Assembly: GCA_964592755.1 (NCBI GenBank)
Contig: CAZQFS010000062.1
Location: forward strand, 1-15,725
DNA from: CAZQFS01 sp964592755
GTDB taxonomy: Bacteria > Hydrothermota > Tepidihabitantia > Tepidihabitantales > Tepidihabitantaceae
Direction of reading: 5' to 3'
Length of the DNA stretch: 15,725 bases
Position 1 is the stretch's first letter. Every line of letters begins with the position of its first letter. A program made the translations under genes and the position numbers. The notes below the pieces were generated by a model. The model was not told where the DNA came from and made no database searches. It saw only the letters and a program-made list of their open reading frames with translations. Below are positions 1-8,530 of the stretch, piece by piece.

Positions 1-456
1 GACGTCGGTTATGTTCGGTACGACTCGACCACTGACGTATACCAGAACACGTTCGAGAACACATTTCGCCTGAACCTCGACCTTGACCTTGGCGCTGACT
101 TCACCCTGCGCGTCGCGCCCCAGTACGCTTTGGGCCGCAGCCTGCCACAGCCAACCGACCAGGACTTCCGTGAGCCTTCACTGGCCGTGGGCTTCGACCT
201 GTTCCTGGTCAACCGGCTCTGGTTGTCGCTCGAGGACCGAATCGGTCGCCGACGCTACCTGCTCGCCGATTCAGGCTACCAGTCGGACTACGCCTTCAAT
301 GAGCTGAATCTGAACCTCAACTGGACCGTGTTCAGTCGGCCGGGCAGTACCTTGAGCATGAGCGCGATGGCAACCATCTCGCCGGAATGGTACGCGGTTG
401 AAACCGACGACTTCACCACGCGCATCTTCACGTTCGAGCTGAAGTACGGGCTCTAG
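1..456 (+). CDS. Outer-membrane beta-barrel protein, C-terminal part (5' end outside window)
   Basis: The reading frame is open from the first base of the window and ends in TAG at 454-456, so about 151 C-terminal residues are visible and the start lies upstream. The sequence shows alternating hydrophobic and polar residues in repeated short strands (for example FRLNLDLDLGADFTLRVAP, then RLWLSLEDRIG). It ends in FTFELKYGL, an aromatic-rich final strand typical of outer-membrane barrels. No family-specific motif was recognised. It could be a porin-like or DUF-type barrel, or a repeat-rich surface protein. The gene is convergent with porB, whose stop codon is only 14 bases away, and no clear terminator lies between them. 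The barrel assignment rests on residue pattern alone. Confidence 0.6.
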   Translation, partial: DVGYVRYDSTTDVYQNTFENTFRLNLDLDLGADFTLRVAPQYALGRSLPQPTDQDFREPSLAVGFDLFLVNRLWLSLEDRIGRRRYLLADSGYQSDYAFNELNLNLNWTVFSRPGSTLSMSAMATISPEWYAVETDDFTTRIFTFELKYGL

Positions 457-470
457 CCGTCAGGCCGGAC

Positions 471-1421
471 CTACGCGAACGCCTGCTGCCGCTTGTGCAG
501 CAACTCCCACTGCGCATCGACGTGGCGCTGCAGCTCGGCGATGACCTGCCTGCCGCCTTCGTCCTTGAACAAGTGGTTGAACCGGCCCTGCGGTTTCAGG
601 AACTCCTCGACCGGCCGCTTCTCCTTCGGCTCGTAGGTAATCCGGTACCTGCCGTTCTCGTATTCGTAGGCCGGCCAGAAACAGGTCTCGGTCGCCAGTT
701 GCGCCAGCTCGACAGTCTGGGCCCCAGGATGACCCCAGCCCAGAGGACACGGCACGAGTACGTTCAGGAACGCGGGCCCGTCCGCGGCCAGAGCCTTCTG
801 CACCTTCTCATTCAGGTCCCGCCACCCGGTCATCGCCTGCATTCCGACCGAGATGGTCGTCTGCGCCGCATAGGCCGGGCTGTGACCGATGACAATCTCC
901 ATGATGTCCTTGCGGTGCACCGTCTTGCCCGGGACGACCGAGCCGGCCGGCGAGGTTGTCGTATGCGCGCCGTAGGGCGTGGCTGACGAACGCTGAATAC
1001 CGGTGTTCATGTAGCCCTCGTTGTCGGTGCAAACGTAGAGGAACCTGTGCCTCCGTTCGAACGCGCCGGACAAGGCCTGAAATCCGATGTCATAGGTTCC
1101 ACCGTCGCCGCCGAAAGCGATGAACTTCACGTCTTCCTTCATCCGGCCCATCTTCTTGTAGAACCGGTACGCGGTCTCCACGCCCGACGCGGTCGACGCC
1201 GCGGTCTCGAACGCGGTGTGAATCATCGGAATCTGCCACGCCGAATGAGGGTAGATGGACGAGAATATCTCGGTGCAACCGGTCGGCATGATACCGACCA
1301 CCGGCTGGGGTGCGGCTAGGAGAATCTGGCGCACGGCCAGCGCCTCACCACAACCCGCGCACGCCCGATGTCCGCTCGAAAACAGCTCCGGGTTCTGACA
1401 AAGGTCCTTGAGTCTTGCCAT
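471..1421 (-). CDS. porB: Pyruvate:ferredoxin oxidoreductase, beta subunit (thiamine-pyrophosphate binding)
   Basis: This 316-residue protein carries the thiamine diphosphate site and the proximal iron-sulfur cluster of pyruvate:ferredoxin oxidoreductase, which converts pyruvate and CoA to acetyl-CoA, CO2 and reduced ferredoxin. The TPP motif GGDGGTYDIGFQAL starts near residue 104 and is followed by DNEGYMNTG at 133-141. Four cysteines match the cluster ligands of the family: C21 and C24 in CAGCGE, C49, and C225 in VPCPLGWG. The length is normal for the family. The ATG start is preceded by GGAGTGAGG, which lies inside the last codons of porA, so the two genes are almost certainly translationally coupled (3-base gap). 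It is the last gene of the porGDAB operon. Pyruvate is the most likely substrate, but other 2-oxoacids cannot be excluded from sequence. Confidence 0.93.
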   Translation of the reverse strand: MARLKDLCQNPELFSSGHRACAGCGEALAVRQILLAAPQPVVGIMPTGCTEIFSSIYPHSAWQIPMIHTAFETAASTASGVETAYRFYKKMGRMKEDVKFIAFGGDGGTYDIGFQALSGAFERRHRFLYVCTDNEGYMNTGIQRSSATPYGAHTTTSPAGSVVPGKTVHRKDIMEIVIGHSPAYAAQTTISVGMQAMTGWRDLNEKVQKALAADGPAFLNVLVPCPLGWGHPGAQTVELAQLATETCFWPAYEYENGRYRITYEPKEKRPVEEFLKPQGRFNHLFKDEGGRQVIAELQRHVDAQWELLHKRQQAFA

Positions 1422-1424
1422 GTG

Positions 1425-2579
1425 TTACCTCACTCCGATGTAGGTCACGAGTTCGTCCTTCGCGCCCTTGAGCGCGCCCTCGAGCACGGTGGCGGCATCA
1501 GGGGGCGTGAACTCCTTGCCGCCCAGGCCGTAGACATACGAGAGCACCCTGGGTCGCTGCGGCAGGTCGTAAAGCAGCGACGTCACCTCAGTGAAAAGCG
1601 GACCGCCGTAAGCGTTCACCGCGTCCACCCGGTCCATGACCGCGACGGTCTTGAACCGGGCCAGCGCCTTCTTCAAAATGGTATGTGGCAGCGGTCGGTA
1701 CACCCGCAGCTTCACCATTCCGACCTTCCTGCCCTGGTTGCGCAGGGTGTCAACCGCATCGCGCATCGTGCCGCAGGCCGAGCCCATCAGGAGCACGACC
1801 GCCTCGGCATCCTCGGTCCGGTATTCATCGATGATACCATAGCCGCGGCCGAAGTGCTTCCGGAAATCCGCCTGCACCTCCTCGATGACGGGCAGAACAT
1901 TGTTCATGCCCTCAATCTGGGACCGCTTGAACTCGAAGTAGTAGTCCTGCATCGTCGCCGGACCCACGAGAATCGGTCGCTTCAGGTCGAGCAGATTCCA
2001 GTTCGGCTGCCACCGACCCAGCCACTCCCGCACGGCCGCGTCCTCGAACGTTTCGATGCGTTCCATGCAGTGCGACAGGATGAACCCGTCCACCGCGCAG
2101 ATGGCAGGCAGACTCGCCTTCTCGGCAATCTTCACCGCCTGAATCAGCGTATCATACCCTTCCTGCACCGTCTCGCAGAAGAACTGAAGCCAGCCTGAGT
2201 CACGCGAGGCAAACGAATCCGAATGGTCGCCGTGGATGTTCAGCGGCGACGACAGCGAACGCGACGCAATCGGCATCACAATCGGCAGCCTCAGGCCTCC
2301 GGCGATGAACAGCATCTCATGCATCAGGGCCAGCCCCTGCGACGCGGTAGCGGTCATCGTCCGGCAGCCGCACGCGGCCGAGCCGATACACGCGGCCATG
2401 GCCGAGTGCTCGCTCTCTACCGCCACGAACTCCGTATCAACCTTGCCGTCATTGACGTACCCGGCGAAAATCTGCACGATTTCCGTGGAAGGGGTAATCG
2501 GATACGCAGCCACCACGTCCGGGTTAATCTGCTTCATCGCATACGCCAGCGCCTCATTGCCCGTCTTCGCCAGTATCAT
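1425..2579 (-). CDS. porA: Pyruvate:ferredoxin oxidoreductase, alpha subunit
   Basis: This 384-residue subunit holds the pyrimidine-binding domain for TPP and the domain II transketolase-C-like region. Visible family signatures are YPITPST at 26-32, E55 in AVESEHSA (the Glu expected to activate TPP), TASQGL at 78-83, and GDHSD...SRDSGW at 117-130. A second domain begins around residue 258 with AEAVVLLMGSACGT and has a late YGLGG segment. The length is typical for a stand-alone PorA. The start is well supported: GAGGAGGGGAG lies immediately upstream of the ATG. A 55-base spacer separates it from porD upstream, and porB follows after 3 bases. With PorB it forms the catalytic heart of the complex in the cytoplasm. 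Confidence 0.93.
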   Translation of the reverse strand: MILAKTGNEALAYAMKQINPDVVAAYPITPSTEIVQIFAGYVNDGKVDTEFVAVESEHSAMAACIGSAACGCRTMTATASQGLALMHEMLFIAGGLRLPIVMPIASRSLSSPLNIHGDHSDSFASRDSGWLQFFCETVQEGYDTLIQAVKIAEKASLPAICAVDGFILSHCMERIETFEDAAVREWLGRWQPNWNLLDLKRPILVGPATMQDYYFEFKRSQIEGMNNVLPVIEEVQADFRKHFGRGYGIIDEYRTEDAEAVVLLMGSACGTMRDAVDTLRNQGRKVGMVKLRVYRPLPHTILKKALARFKTVAVMDRVDAVNAYGGPLFTEVTSLLYDLPQRPRVLSYVYGLGGKEFTPPDAATVLEGALKGAKDELVTYIGVR

Positions 2580-2634
2580 CTCCCCTCCTCACGCTCTTGA
2601 GTCCGCGAATCCGCATTCTGCCTTCTCTGCGTCC

Positions 2635-2931
2635 TCACTTCTTCTCCCTTCCCATGGTAATCGCCTTGACCTGCTTCTTGCCCGGGCATACCGCGGCGCA
2701 GATACCGCAGCCTTTGCAGTACTCGTAGTCGATGCCGGTCATCTTGCCGTCCTTCACGATGACGGCCGCGTCCGGGCAGTAAACCCAGCAGGTCAGACAC
2801 TGGGTGCAGTTCTCGGGTTTCCACTCCGGCCGCATGCTGCGCCAGGCTCCGGTCTTGTTCTCCCGCACCGCTTTCGGGTCCTCGATAATCGCACCGCACG
2901 GCAGCTCTTTCCAGCTCTTCAGCTTCGCCAT
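2635..2931 (-). CDS. porD: Pyruvate:ferredoxin oxidoreductase, delta subunit (2[4Fe-4S] ferredoxin-like)
   Basis: This 98-residue subunit carries two classical [4Fe-4S] motifs, CTQCLTCWVYCP near residue 42 and CKGCGICAAVCP near residue 72, which relay electrons from the TPP site towards external ferredoxin. The N-terminal segment SWKELPCGAII followed by a Trp/Arg-rich stretch is characteristic of PorD. The ATG start has a GGAGG ribosome binding site 6-8 bases upstream. It lies between porG and porA, giving the order gamma-delta-alpha-beta seen in many archaeal and bacterial four-subunit enzymes. The C-terminus is short and basic. Confidence 0.93.
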   Translation of the reverse strand: MAKLKSWKELPCGAIIEDPKAVRENKTGAWRSMRPEWKPENCTQCLTCWVYCPDAAVIVKDGKMTGIDYEYCKGCGICAAVCPGKKQVKAITMGREKK

Positions 2932-2945
2932 TCCGCTTCCTCCGG

Positions 2946-2973
2946 TTGGTCATTGGTCACTGGCACTTGGTCA
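2946..2973. repeat. Tandem heptamer TTGGTCA repeat in the porG-porD spacer
   Basis: Exact copies of TTGGTCA lie at 2946-2952, 2953-2959 and 2967-2973. The intervening seven bases (2960-2966, CTGGCAC) look like a degraded fourth copy, so the unit is repeated in phase. On the mRNA strand the unit reads TGACCAA. It fills most of the 53-base gap before the porD ribosome binding site. No function can be assigned. Confidence 0.6.
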
Positions 2974-2984
2974 TTCCTCATTGC

Positions 2985-3593
2985 CTAGCACCTCACCTCT
3001 TCGTACGACCGGCGCACGCTCTCCAGATTCGGCTTCACGAACTTCGCCTTGCCGCCGGTGAACTTCTCTGAGAGTTTCTGCTCAATCGCCTTCATCATCG
3101 CCTCGAACTCAAGCACATTGGTCACCTTCACCAGCGCGCCGAGCATCGGCGTGTTGGGCACGTCCTTGCCCACGGTCTCCTGCGCAATCTTCGAGGCATC
3201 CACGGTGTACACCTTGACCGTGTCGGGAACCTTGAGCCGCCGGCGCATCTCGGCCGGGCTCTCGGTCGAGTTCACCAGGATGATGCCGTCCGGCTTCAGG
3301 CCGTCGGTGACTCTTGCCGGCTCAATCAATGAAGGGTCGAGCACAACCACAATATCCGGCTCCTTGATGCCGGAGTGCGAGCGAATCGGCTTATCCGAAA
3401 GACGATTGAATGCGGCCACCGGTGCGCCCATCCGCTCCGGGCCGTACTCAGGAAACGCCTGGATGAACATGCCGGTGTCGAGCGCGGACTCGCCGAACAG
3501 CAGGGCCGCAGTCTTCGCGCCCTGTCCGCCGCGGCCGTGCCAGCGGACTTCCAGCACCTTTCCGCCCAGGTCGAAACATGCTTCAGCCATCAT
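2985..3593 (-). CDS. porG: Pyruvate:ferredoxin oxidoreductase, gamma subunit
   Basis: This subunit of about 202 residues belongs to the 2-oxoacid:acceptor oxidoreductase gamma family (POR domain III), which is needed for complex assembly and CoA handling. Signatures are the GRGGQGAKTAA loop near residue 20 and PEYGPERMGAPV near residue 48, with VNTPMLGALVK near residue 145. It is the first gene of the operon. Two ATG codons are adjacent (3593 and 3590). The ribosome binding site GGAGG ends one base before the first ATG but four before the second, so translation probably begins at 3590 and gives 201 residues. A promoter lies about 90 bases upstream. Confidence 0.92.
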   Translation of the reverse strand: MMAEACFDLGGKVLEVRWHGRGGQGAKTAALLFGESALDTGMFIQAFPEYGPERMGAPVAAFNRLSDKPIRSHSGIKEPDIVVVLDPSLIEPARVTDGLKPDGIILVNSTESPAEMRRRLKVPDTVKVYTVDASKIAQETVGKDVPNTPMLGALVKVTNVLEFEAMMKAIEQKLSEKFTGGKAKFVKPNLESVRRSYEEVRC

Positions 3594-3629
3594 ACCTCCA
3601 ATTCAGTATGTCGATGCCGATTGTGAAAG

Positions 3630-3643
3630 AGGTCTTGCGACCT
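3630..3643 (-). promoter_or_regulatory. Small inverted repeat in the por operon leader
   Basis: AGGTC-TTGC-GACCT forms a perfect 5-bp stem with a 4-base loop in the predicted 5' untranslated region of porG, about 40 bases before the start. It may be an operator half-site pair or a leader hairpin. It may also be chance, as no second copy was seen. Confidence 0.25.
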
Positions 3644-3685
3644 AGGATTCTCGTACTTCATTCTCGATTGTCGTTGCGGACTGAG

Positions 3686-3713
3686 ATGTTAGCATGACGG
3701 CCGCAGAAGTCAA
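3686..3713 (-). promoter_or_regulatory. Predicted sigma-70-type promoter of the porGDAB operon
   Basis: On the minus strand TTGACT (3713-3708) is separated by 16 bases from TAACAT (3691-3686). Transcription would start near 3679, leaving a leader of about 85-90 bases before porG. The same -35 word and 16-base spacer recur at two other genes in this window, which raises confidence. The -35 box lies 10 bases from the end of the insertion sequence. Confidence 0.45.
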
Positions 3714-3723
3714 TGTACGGACC

Positions 3724-3739
3724 GGCTGACTTACCCCCA
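3724..3739 (+). repeat. IS terminal inverted repeat (por side)
   Basis: GGCTGACTTACCCCCA pairs with the reverse complement of 5011-5026 with one mismatch. Outside it, the next 16 bases keep partial similarity to the other end (GTCAAT shared), so the true element tip may lie slightly further out. Confidence 0.8.
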
Positions 3740-3808
3740 GTTGATACTTGTTGTAGCGGTCAAGCGCGTGGCAAGCTGATCACTGAGGATGGGCGTCGGG
3801 GATGGCGG

Positions 3809-4979
3809 CTACCGGAATCGGCCCGATAGATACGCGCCAGGGTCTTCCTTCGTTTTGGACGCGAATACCCCACATTCCTGCAGTTGTTGCTGCAACCCCA
3901 GGTGCTCAGGCGCCAGCGCGGAACTGCTCTTCCAGCCTGCGCCGCTGGTGTGGCCTGCCCACACCAGCCGGCAGACCAGCACCACAGGCGCTACGAATCT
4001 GACATCAGACTGCCGCCGTACCACTCTTGACCGCTCGGCAAGCGCGCACGGGTAGAAATGCCCGGCAACACAGGCGGCAACCATCGCCACCAAGAGCAGG
4101 CGCCCTACTCGTTCCACTACGTTCTTTCGGGGACGCAAGCGCTTCAATCCCAGCGTGGTCTTCAGGTCACGGAAGTCCTCTTCAATCAGCATCCGTAACC
4201 CGTATCGTGCCTGGACCTGGTCGGCGGGAAGGTCGGTCACCAGATAGACCGGCTCTTGCTTGCCGTAGCGGTCCCTGTCCCAGAACACGACCAGATTCAC
4301 CAACTCGGGTCTGGTCTTGTGGCAGCGTGCTCCTTCCTAAAGGCCGGTCCGACCAAGCCGAGACAGGCGCCCAGCATAGCCGGGCAACTGGACGTAGACG
4401 TTACCCGGCCCGCGTATCACGAAGTGCGCCCTCAGGTCGTGCTTGAAGTAGCGGATGAGTTCCGCGTCCGCACAGCCTCGGTCCAAGACGAAAATCGGCA
4501 CCAAGCCGTGGAGACGCAGAAGACCGTTGACCAGACTGAAGAACTCGCGCTCGACGGCATTCTGGCTGGCGGACATCGAGTCGTAGCAGAAGAGAGAAGG
4601 CAAAAGGCAGGGCGCGCCCTAGGTAGGGGACTGCGGCAACCAGACCCTGGCACGGTCCAGGCACGTCGGTCTCATCAACGATTGTGACGAAAAGCAGGTT
4701 GCCCCTGGGTTTCAGTGCCAGGATCATGCCCAGCAGTCGGTCGAACATCGTATAGAGGGGCAACCTTCGATTGCCGATGAACCGGTGCACCCGCTTCTCC
4801 CTGTGATGAAAAGCGGCGGTCTTGGTGACGATGCGGTGTGCCAGCGCGGCAGGCTGCATCGAACCGTCGAACAGCGTGGCGAGTGTCAGCAGGGTCAGGT
4901 TGGTCAGCTGTGTGTGCCGGAGAACAGCACCGAACCTACGCCTGAGCAACTGGGAGACAGTGCGGGTAGTGCTTCGCAC
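3809..4979 (-). pseudogene. IS4-family transposase, broken by a frameshift and an amber stop
   Basis: Three fragments together make one DDE transposase of about 390 residues. The first frame (GTG at 4979) gives the N-terminal region and the first catalytic Asp in FVTIVDETDVPG, then PYLGRALPFAF. Near 4585-4600 the frame slips by one base, and the continuation CYDSMSASQNAVEREF, then IFVLDRGCADAEL (second Asp), is in another frame. A TAG at 4337-4339 interrupts that frame. Beyond it lies the third catalytic residue in the signature YGLRMLIEEDFRDLK, which fits Y-x2-R-x3-E-x6-K exactly. The frame ends at 3809. All catalytic positions remain recognisable, so decay is recent to moderate, but no functional protein is expected. 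Confidence 0.85.
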
Positions 4980-5010
4980 GATGCAATTCCACCAAGACCG
5001 CTCGAGTCAG

Positions 5011-5026
5011 TGGAGGTAAGTCAGCC
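5011..5026 (-). repeat. IS terminal inverted repeat (kor side)
   Basis: The reverse complement reads GGCTGACTTACCTCCA and matches the other end at 15 of 16 bases. It lies about 30 bases upstream of the transposase start. Confidence 0.8.
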
Positions 5027-5036
5027 ACAGCGGCAA

Positions 5037-5065
5037 TTGACCAGGGCCGGTTTAGGGTGTATTGT
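5037..5065 (+). promoter_or_regulatory. Possible promoter of the ATPase-kor operon
   Basis: TTGACC (5037-5042) is followed after 17 bases by TATTGT (5060-5065), giving a predicted start near 5072. The -10 match is weak (4 of 6). The -35 box begins 10 bases outside the IS end, mirroring the arrangement on the por side. Confidence 0.3.
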
Positions 5066-5848
5066 ATCCATCCCGTGACCAACTGCTGTTCGCCTGCTCC
5101 TGAGACCGACGCCGGCTGGCTGAACGCCCGGGGCTTCCTTGCCAGACTCAGGCGAGTCAATCTGTTCTGCGGCGGGTACGGCTCAGGCAAGACCGAAGTC
5201 GCGGTGAACTTCGCTTTGCACCTGGCCGCGAGCGGCCGCAAGGTTAGCCTCGCCGACCTCGACATCGTCAACCTGTACTTCCGCAGCCGCGAGCGAAGGG
5301 CCGAGATGCGCGTGCGCGGGGTCGAGGTGCTTGTGCCGGGTGAGCAACTGGTCAATGCCGACCTGCCGATTATCGCTCCCGAAGTCAAGGGCGCTATTGA
5401 CCGGTCCGATGGTTTTGTTGTGCTCGACCTGGGCGGCGACCCGGTTGGCGCGCGGGTGATGGCCTCGATTGCTGATGGCATGGACTGGGCCAACTACTCG
5501 GGTTTTGTCGTACTGAACTCACGGCGGCCCCGCACCAATACGGTCGCCGGCGCCCGGCAGATGATCGAAGGCATCGAGGCGTCTTCTCATGCGCCGGTGA
5601 CCGACATCGTCGTGAACTCGCATCTGATTGAGGAAACCGTCGGTCCGGTCATCGAGGAAGGCATCAGGCTTGGCGAGGAAGTGGCTTCAGCGACCGGTAA
5701 GCGGCTTGCTTTCGTGGTCGTGGAGCGCCGCGCCCTGGCGAACTACGACGCCGGTTCTTGCCGGTACCCGGTGATGGTGCTGGACCGGCTGATGCTCAAG
5801 CCGTGGGAGCAGTCGAACTGGCCGGGCAAGTACAGGGTCAACATCTGA
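5057..5848 (+). CDS. P-loop ATPase of the CobQ/MinD-like class, associated with 2-oxoacid oxidoreductase genes
   Basis: The protein has up to 263 residues and a Walker A loop GGYGSGKTEVA near residue 39. DLDIVNLYFRSRE near residue 68 and the hydrophobic strand VVLDLGGDPVGAR near residue 121 resemble the switch regions of ParA/CobQ-like ATPases. The gene ends six bases before the kor ferredoxin start, and the GAGGAG ribosome binding site overlaps its stop. From memory, similar ATPases precede kor/vor gene sets in other anaerobes; a role in assembling or activating the complex is inference. The start is uncertain. Homologous sequence seems to begin near RRVNLFCGGYGSGKT, and about 33 weakly conserved residues precede it. 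GTG at 5075 is the alternative and would lie 3 bases from the predicted transcription start. No good ribosome binding site precedes either GTG. Confidence 0.8.
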   Translation: MYCIHPVTNCCSPAPETDAGWLNARGFLARLRRVNLFCGGYGSGKTEVAVNFALHLAASGRKVSLADLDIVNLYFRSRERRAEMRVRGVEVLVPGEQLVNADLPIIAPEVKGAIDRSDGFVVLDLGGDPVGARVMASIADGMDWANYSGFVVLNSRRPRTNTVAGARQMIEGIEASSHAPVTDIVVNSHLIEETVGPVIEEGIRLGEEVASATGKRLAFVVVERRALANYDAGSCRYPVMVLDRLMLKPWEQSNWPGKYRVNI

Positions 5849-5856
5849 GGAGTGAT

Positions 5857-6108
5857 ATGGCTAAGAGATACCAGGTAACGATTGAACGCAACCGCTGCAA
5901 AGGCTGTGAACTGTGCGTCCACGTCTGCCCCAAGCAGGTGCTGGCAATGTCGAAGGACATCAACGACAAGGGCTACTTCTTCTCCCACGTCGTGAACCAG
6001 CCGGCCTGCATCGGATGTCGGTTCTGTGCCTTCATCTGCCCGGACGTGGCGATTGAGGTGGCGCAGCTCGACAGCCCAATGACGGCCCCGGCCGGAAAGG
6101 AGGCCTGA
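5857..6108 (+). CDS. korD: 2-oxoacid:ferredoxin oxidoreductase, ferredoxin-like delta subunit
   Basis: This 83-residue protein carries two [4Fe-4S] motifs: C14xxC17xxC20xxxC24-Pro and C51xxC54xxC57xxxC61-Pro. It is the electron-relay subunit of the second 2-oxoacid oxidoreductase in the window. The ATG at 5857 was chosen because GAGGAG lies directly upstream and the protein then starts, as usual for the family, just before the first cysteine motif. A longer frame starting at 5758 would run inside the ATPase gene and is not credible. The stop is one base from the start of the alpha subunit gene. Confidence 0.9.
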   Translation: MAKRYQVTIERNRCKGCELCVHVCPKQVLAMSKDINDKGYFFSHVVNQPACIGCRFCAFICPDVAIEVAQLDSPMTAPAGKEA

Positions 6109-6109
6109 G

Positions 6110-7188
6110 ATGGCGGACAAAGTCCTGATGAAAGGGAACGAGGCACTTGCCGAGGCGGCGATTCGCGCCGGCGGCTTGTGCTACTTCTGTTATCCACTCA
6201 CCCCGCAGTCTGAGGTGGCCGAGTACCTGGCGTGGAGGATGCCTGAGGTCGGCGGCGCATTCCTGCAGGCCGAGAGCGAGGTGGCGGTCGTCAACATGCT
6301 TTACGGCGCGGCCGGAGCCGGTGCCCGAGCCTGGTCAACGTCGTCCAGTCCGGGCATCAGCCTGATGATGGAAGGACTTTCGTACATCGCCGCGTCCGAA
6401 CTCCCGACGGTGATCGTCAACATCGTCCGCACCGGGCCCGGGCTGGGCGGGATTCTGCCCTCGCAGGGCGACTACCTGCAGGCAGTCAAAGGCGGCGGCC
6501 ACGGCGACTACCGGTGCCTGGTGTTTGCCCCGTCGTCTGTCCAGGAGGTGGCCGACCTGATGCCTCTGGCTTTCGACCGGGCTGACCGGTACCGTAACCC
6601 GGTCATCGTCATCGGCGATGGCATGATTGGCCAGATGATGGAGCCGGTCGAGTTCAGACAGTGGGACTTCCCTCCGCTGCCACAAAAGGACTGGGCCACG
6701 ACCGGATGCAAAGGCAGGAAACCGAACGTGGTCAACTCGCTTTTCCTCGACCCGGCGGTAGAAGAGCAGCTCAATCGCAAGCTCGCCGCCAAGTACGCAG
6801 AGATGAAGAAGAACGAAGTGCGGTTCGAAGAACACAACACCGTTGGTCAGTTCCAGGCACTGCTCGTGGCCTACGGCACCACGGCCCGCGTGTGCAAGAC
6901 CGCAATCCAGCGCCTGAGCGATGAAGGAATCCACGCGGCTCTGCTCCGGCCCATCAGCCTGTTCCCATTTCCGGAAGAGAAGGTCTGGGAACTGTCGAAG
7001 CGGGCCGACTTCGTCATGTCGGTTGAGATGAGCTGCGGCCAGATGGTCGAGGACGTCAGGCTGGCAGTCGGCCGGGACAAACCAGTCTATTTCTTCGGCC
7101 GGCAGGGCGGATTCGTCCCGTCGCCGGAGGAGGTGGTCGAGCAGGTGAAGCTCAATCTGGGCGAGAAGCCGCGCAGAGGAGGTGACGT

Positions 7189-7192
<4 letters not shown>
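6110..7192 (+). CDS. korA: 2-oxoacid:ferredoxin oxidoreductase, alpha subunit (VorB/KorA type)
   Basis: This 360-residue alpha subunit has YPLTPQSE at 28-35, Glu55 in LQAESEVA, STSSSPG at 76-82, GPGLGGILPSQGD at 109-121 and GGGHGDY at 128-134. The last two resemble VorB-type proteins (3-methyl-2-oxobutanoate, i.e. branched-chain 2-oxoacid oxidoreductases) more than 2-oxoglutarate enzymes, but specificity cannot be fixed from sequence. A second domain begins near residue 240 (FQALLVAYGTTARV). An AAGGAGG-type site precedes the ATG. The gene overlaps the beta gene by four bases (ATGA), so translation is coupled. Confidence 0.9.
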
Positions 7193-7972
<780 letters not shown>

Positions 7973-7983
<11 letters not shown>

Positions 7984-8530
7984 GGCGGTGTTTGCCGGGT
8001 TTGGCGGACAAGGCGTGCTGCTCGCGGGCAAGATACTGGCCGAGACCGGCATGGGGCTGGGCAAGGAAGTCGTCTGGCTGCCGTCCTACGGCCCGGAGAT
8101 GCGTGGCGGCACGGCCAACTGCACGGTTATCATTGCCGACGAGCCGATTGCCTCGCCGATTGTCCTGCATCCGCGCGATGCCGTGGTGATGAACCGGCCG
8201 TCGCTCGAGAAGTTCTGTGCCGTGCAGAAGCCTGCGGGGTTCGTCGTCGTCAACACGTCGCTCATCAACATCAGACCTGACCGGACTGACCTGATGGTCA
8301 TCGAGGTCCCGGCCAATCAGATTGCGATTGAGGCCGGTTCGGCCAAAGCCGCGAACATGGCTATGCTCGGCGCATACGTCGGTGCGACCTTGGTCGTGCC
8401 GTTCGAGGCCCTCTTGGAGCAGGCGAAGCATGAGTTTGCCAAGAAGCCCAAGTTTGTGCCGGTCAACATGAAGTGCATCGAGCAGGGCTTCGCCCTCGGT
8501 GAGGCCGCTCGCCGACAACACGGCGCATGA
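7973..8530 (+). CDS. korC: 2-oxoacid:ferredoxin oxidoreductase, gamma subunit
   Basis: This 185-residue gamma-domain protein has GFGGQGVLLAGK near residue 9 and SYGPEMRGGTANC near residue 38, the two signature loops of the family. NMAMLGAYVG near residue 128 matches the third conserved segment. The ATG is preceded by GAAGGAGG inside the korB reading frame. Its stop overlaps the start of the HtrA-like protease gene by four bases (ATGA), which puts an envelope protease in the same transcript. Confidence 0.9.

Larger units (their letters stand above)
3724..5026 (-). mobile_element. Degenerate IS4-family insertion sequence, about 1.3 kb
   Basis: The element is bounded by 16-bp terminal inverted repeats that match at 15 of 16 positions (3724-3739 and 5011-5026). 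A single transposase reading region lies between them on the minus strand. Size and transposase signature (Y-x2-R-x3-E-x6-K) fit the IS4 family. No target-site duplication can be recognised: the nine bases on either side (GTACGGACC and ACAGCGGCA) differ. Together with the broken transposase, this points to an old, immobile copy. It sits between the divergent por and kor operons. The heptamer AGCGGTC is also repeated in inverted orientation just inside both ends (3755-3761 and 4996-5002). Confidence 0.85.

Noticed and set aside
451..475. Terminator between the barrel gene and porB
   Set aside because: The only pairing (GGCT with AGCC around two bases) is too small to form a stable hairpin and has no T-tract.
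471..1421. Long plus-strand and alternate-frame open frames opposite the por genes, and similar ones opposite korB, htrA and gdhA
   Set aside because: They are antisense or out-of-frame shadows produced by GC-rich codon use. Their products are Arg/Pro/His-rich without motifs, while the real strands carry full catalytic signatures.
4337..4603. Programmed frameshift in the transposase
   Set aside because: IS4 transposases are normally one frame, and a TAG lies further along the second frame, so simple decay explains both lesions.
3709..5041. Target-site duplication around the IS
   Set aside because: Flanking bases were compared for ends at GGCTGAC and at GTCAAT. No direct repeat of four or more bases was found at either.
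5758..6108. 116-residue version of KorD
   Set aside because: The extension runs antiparallel to nothing and inside the ATPase gene in another frame. A strong GAGGAG site marks the ATG at 5857.
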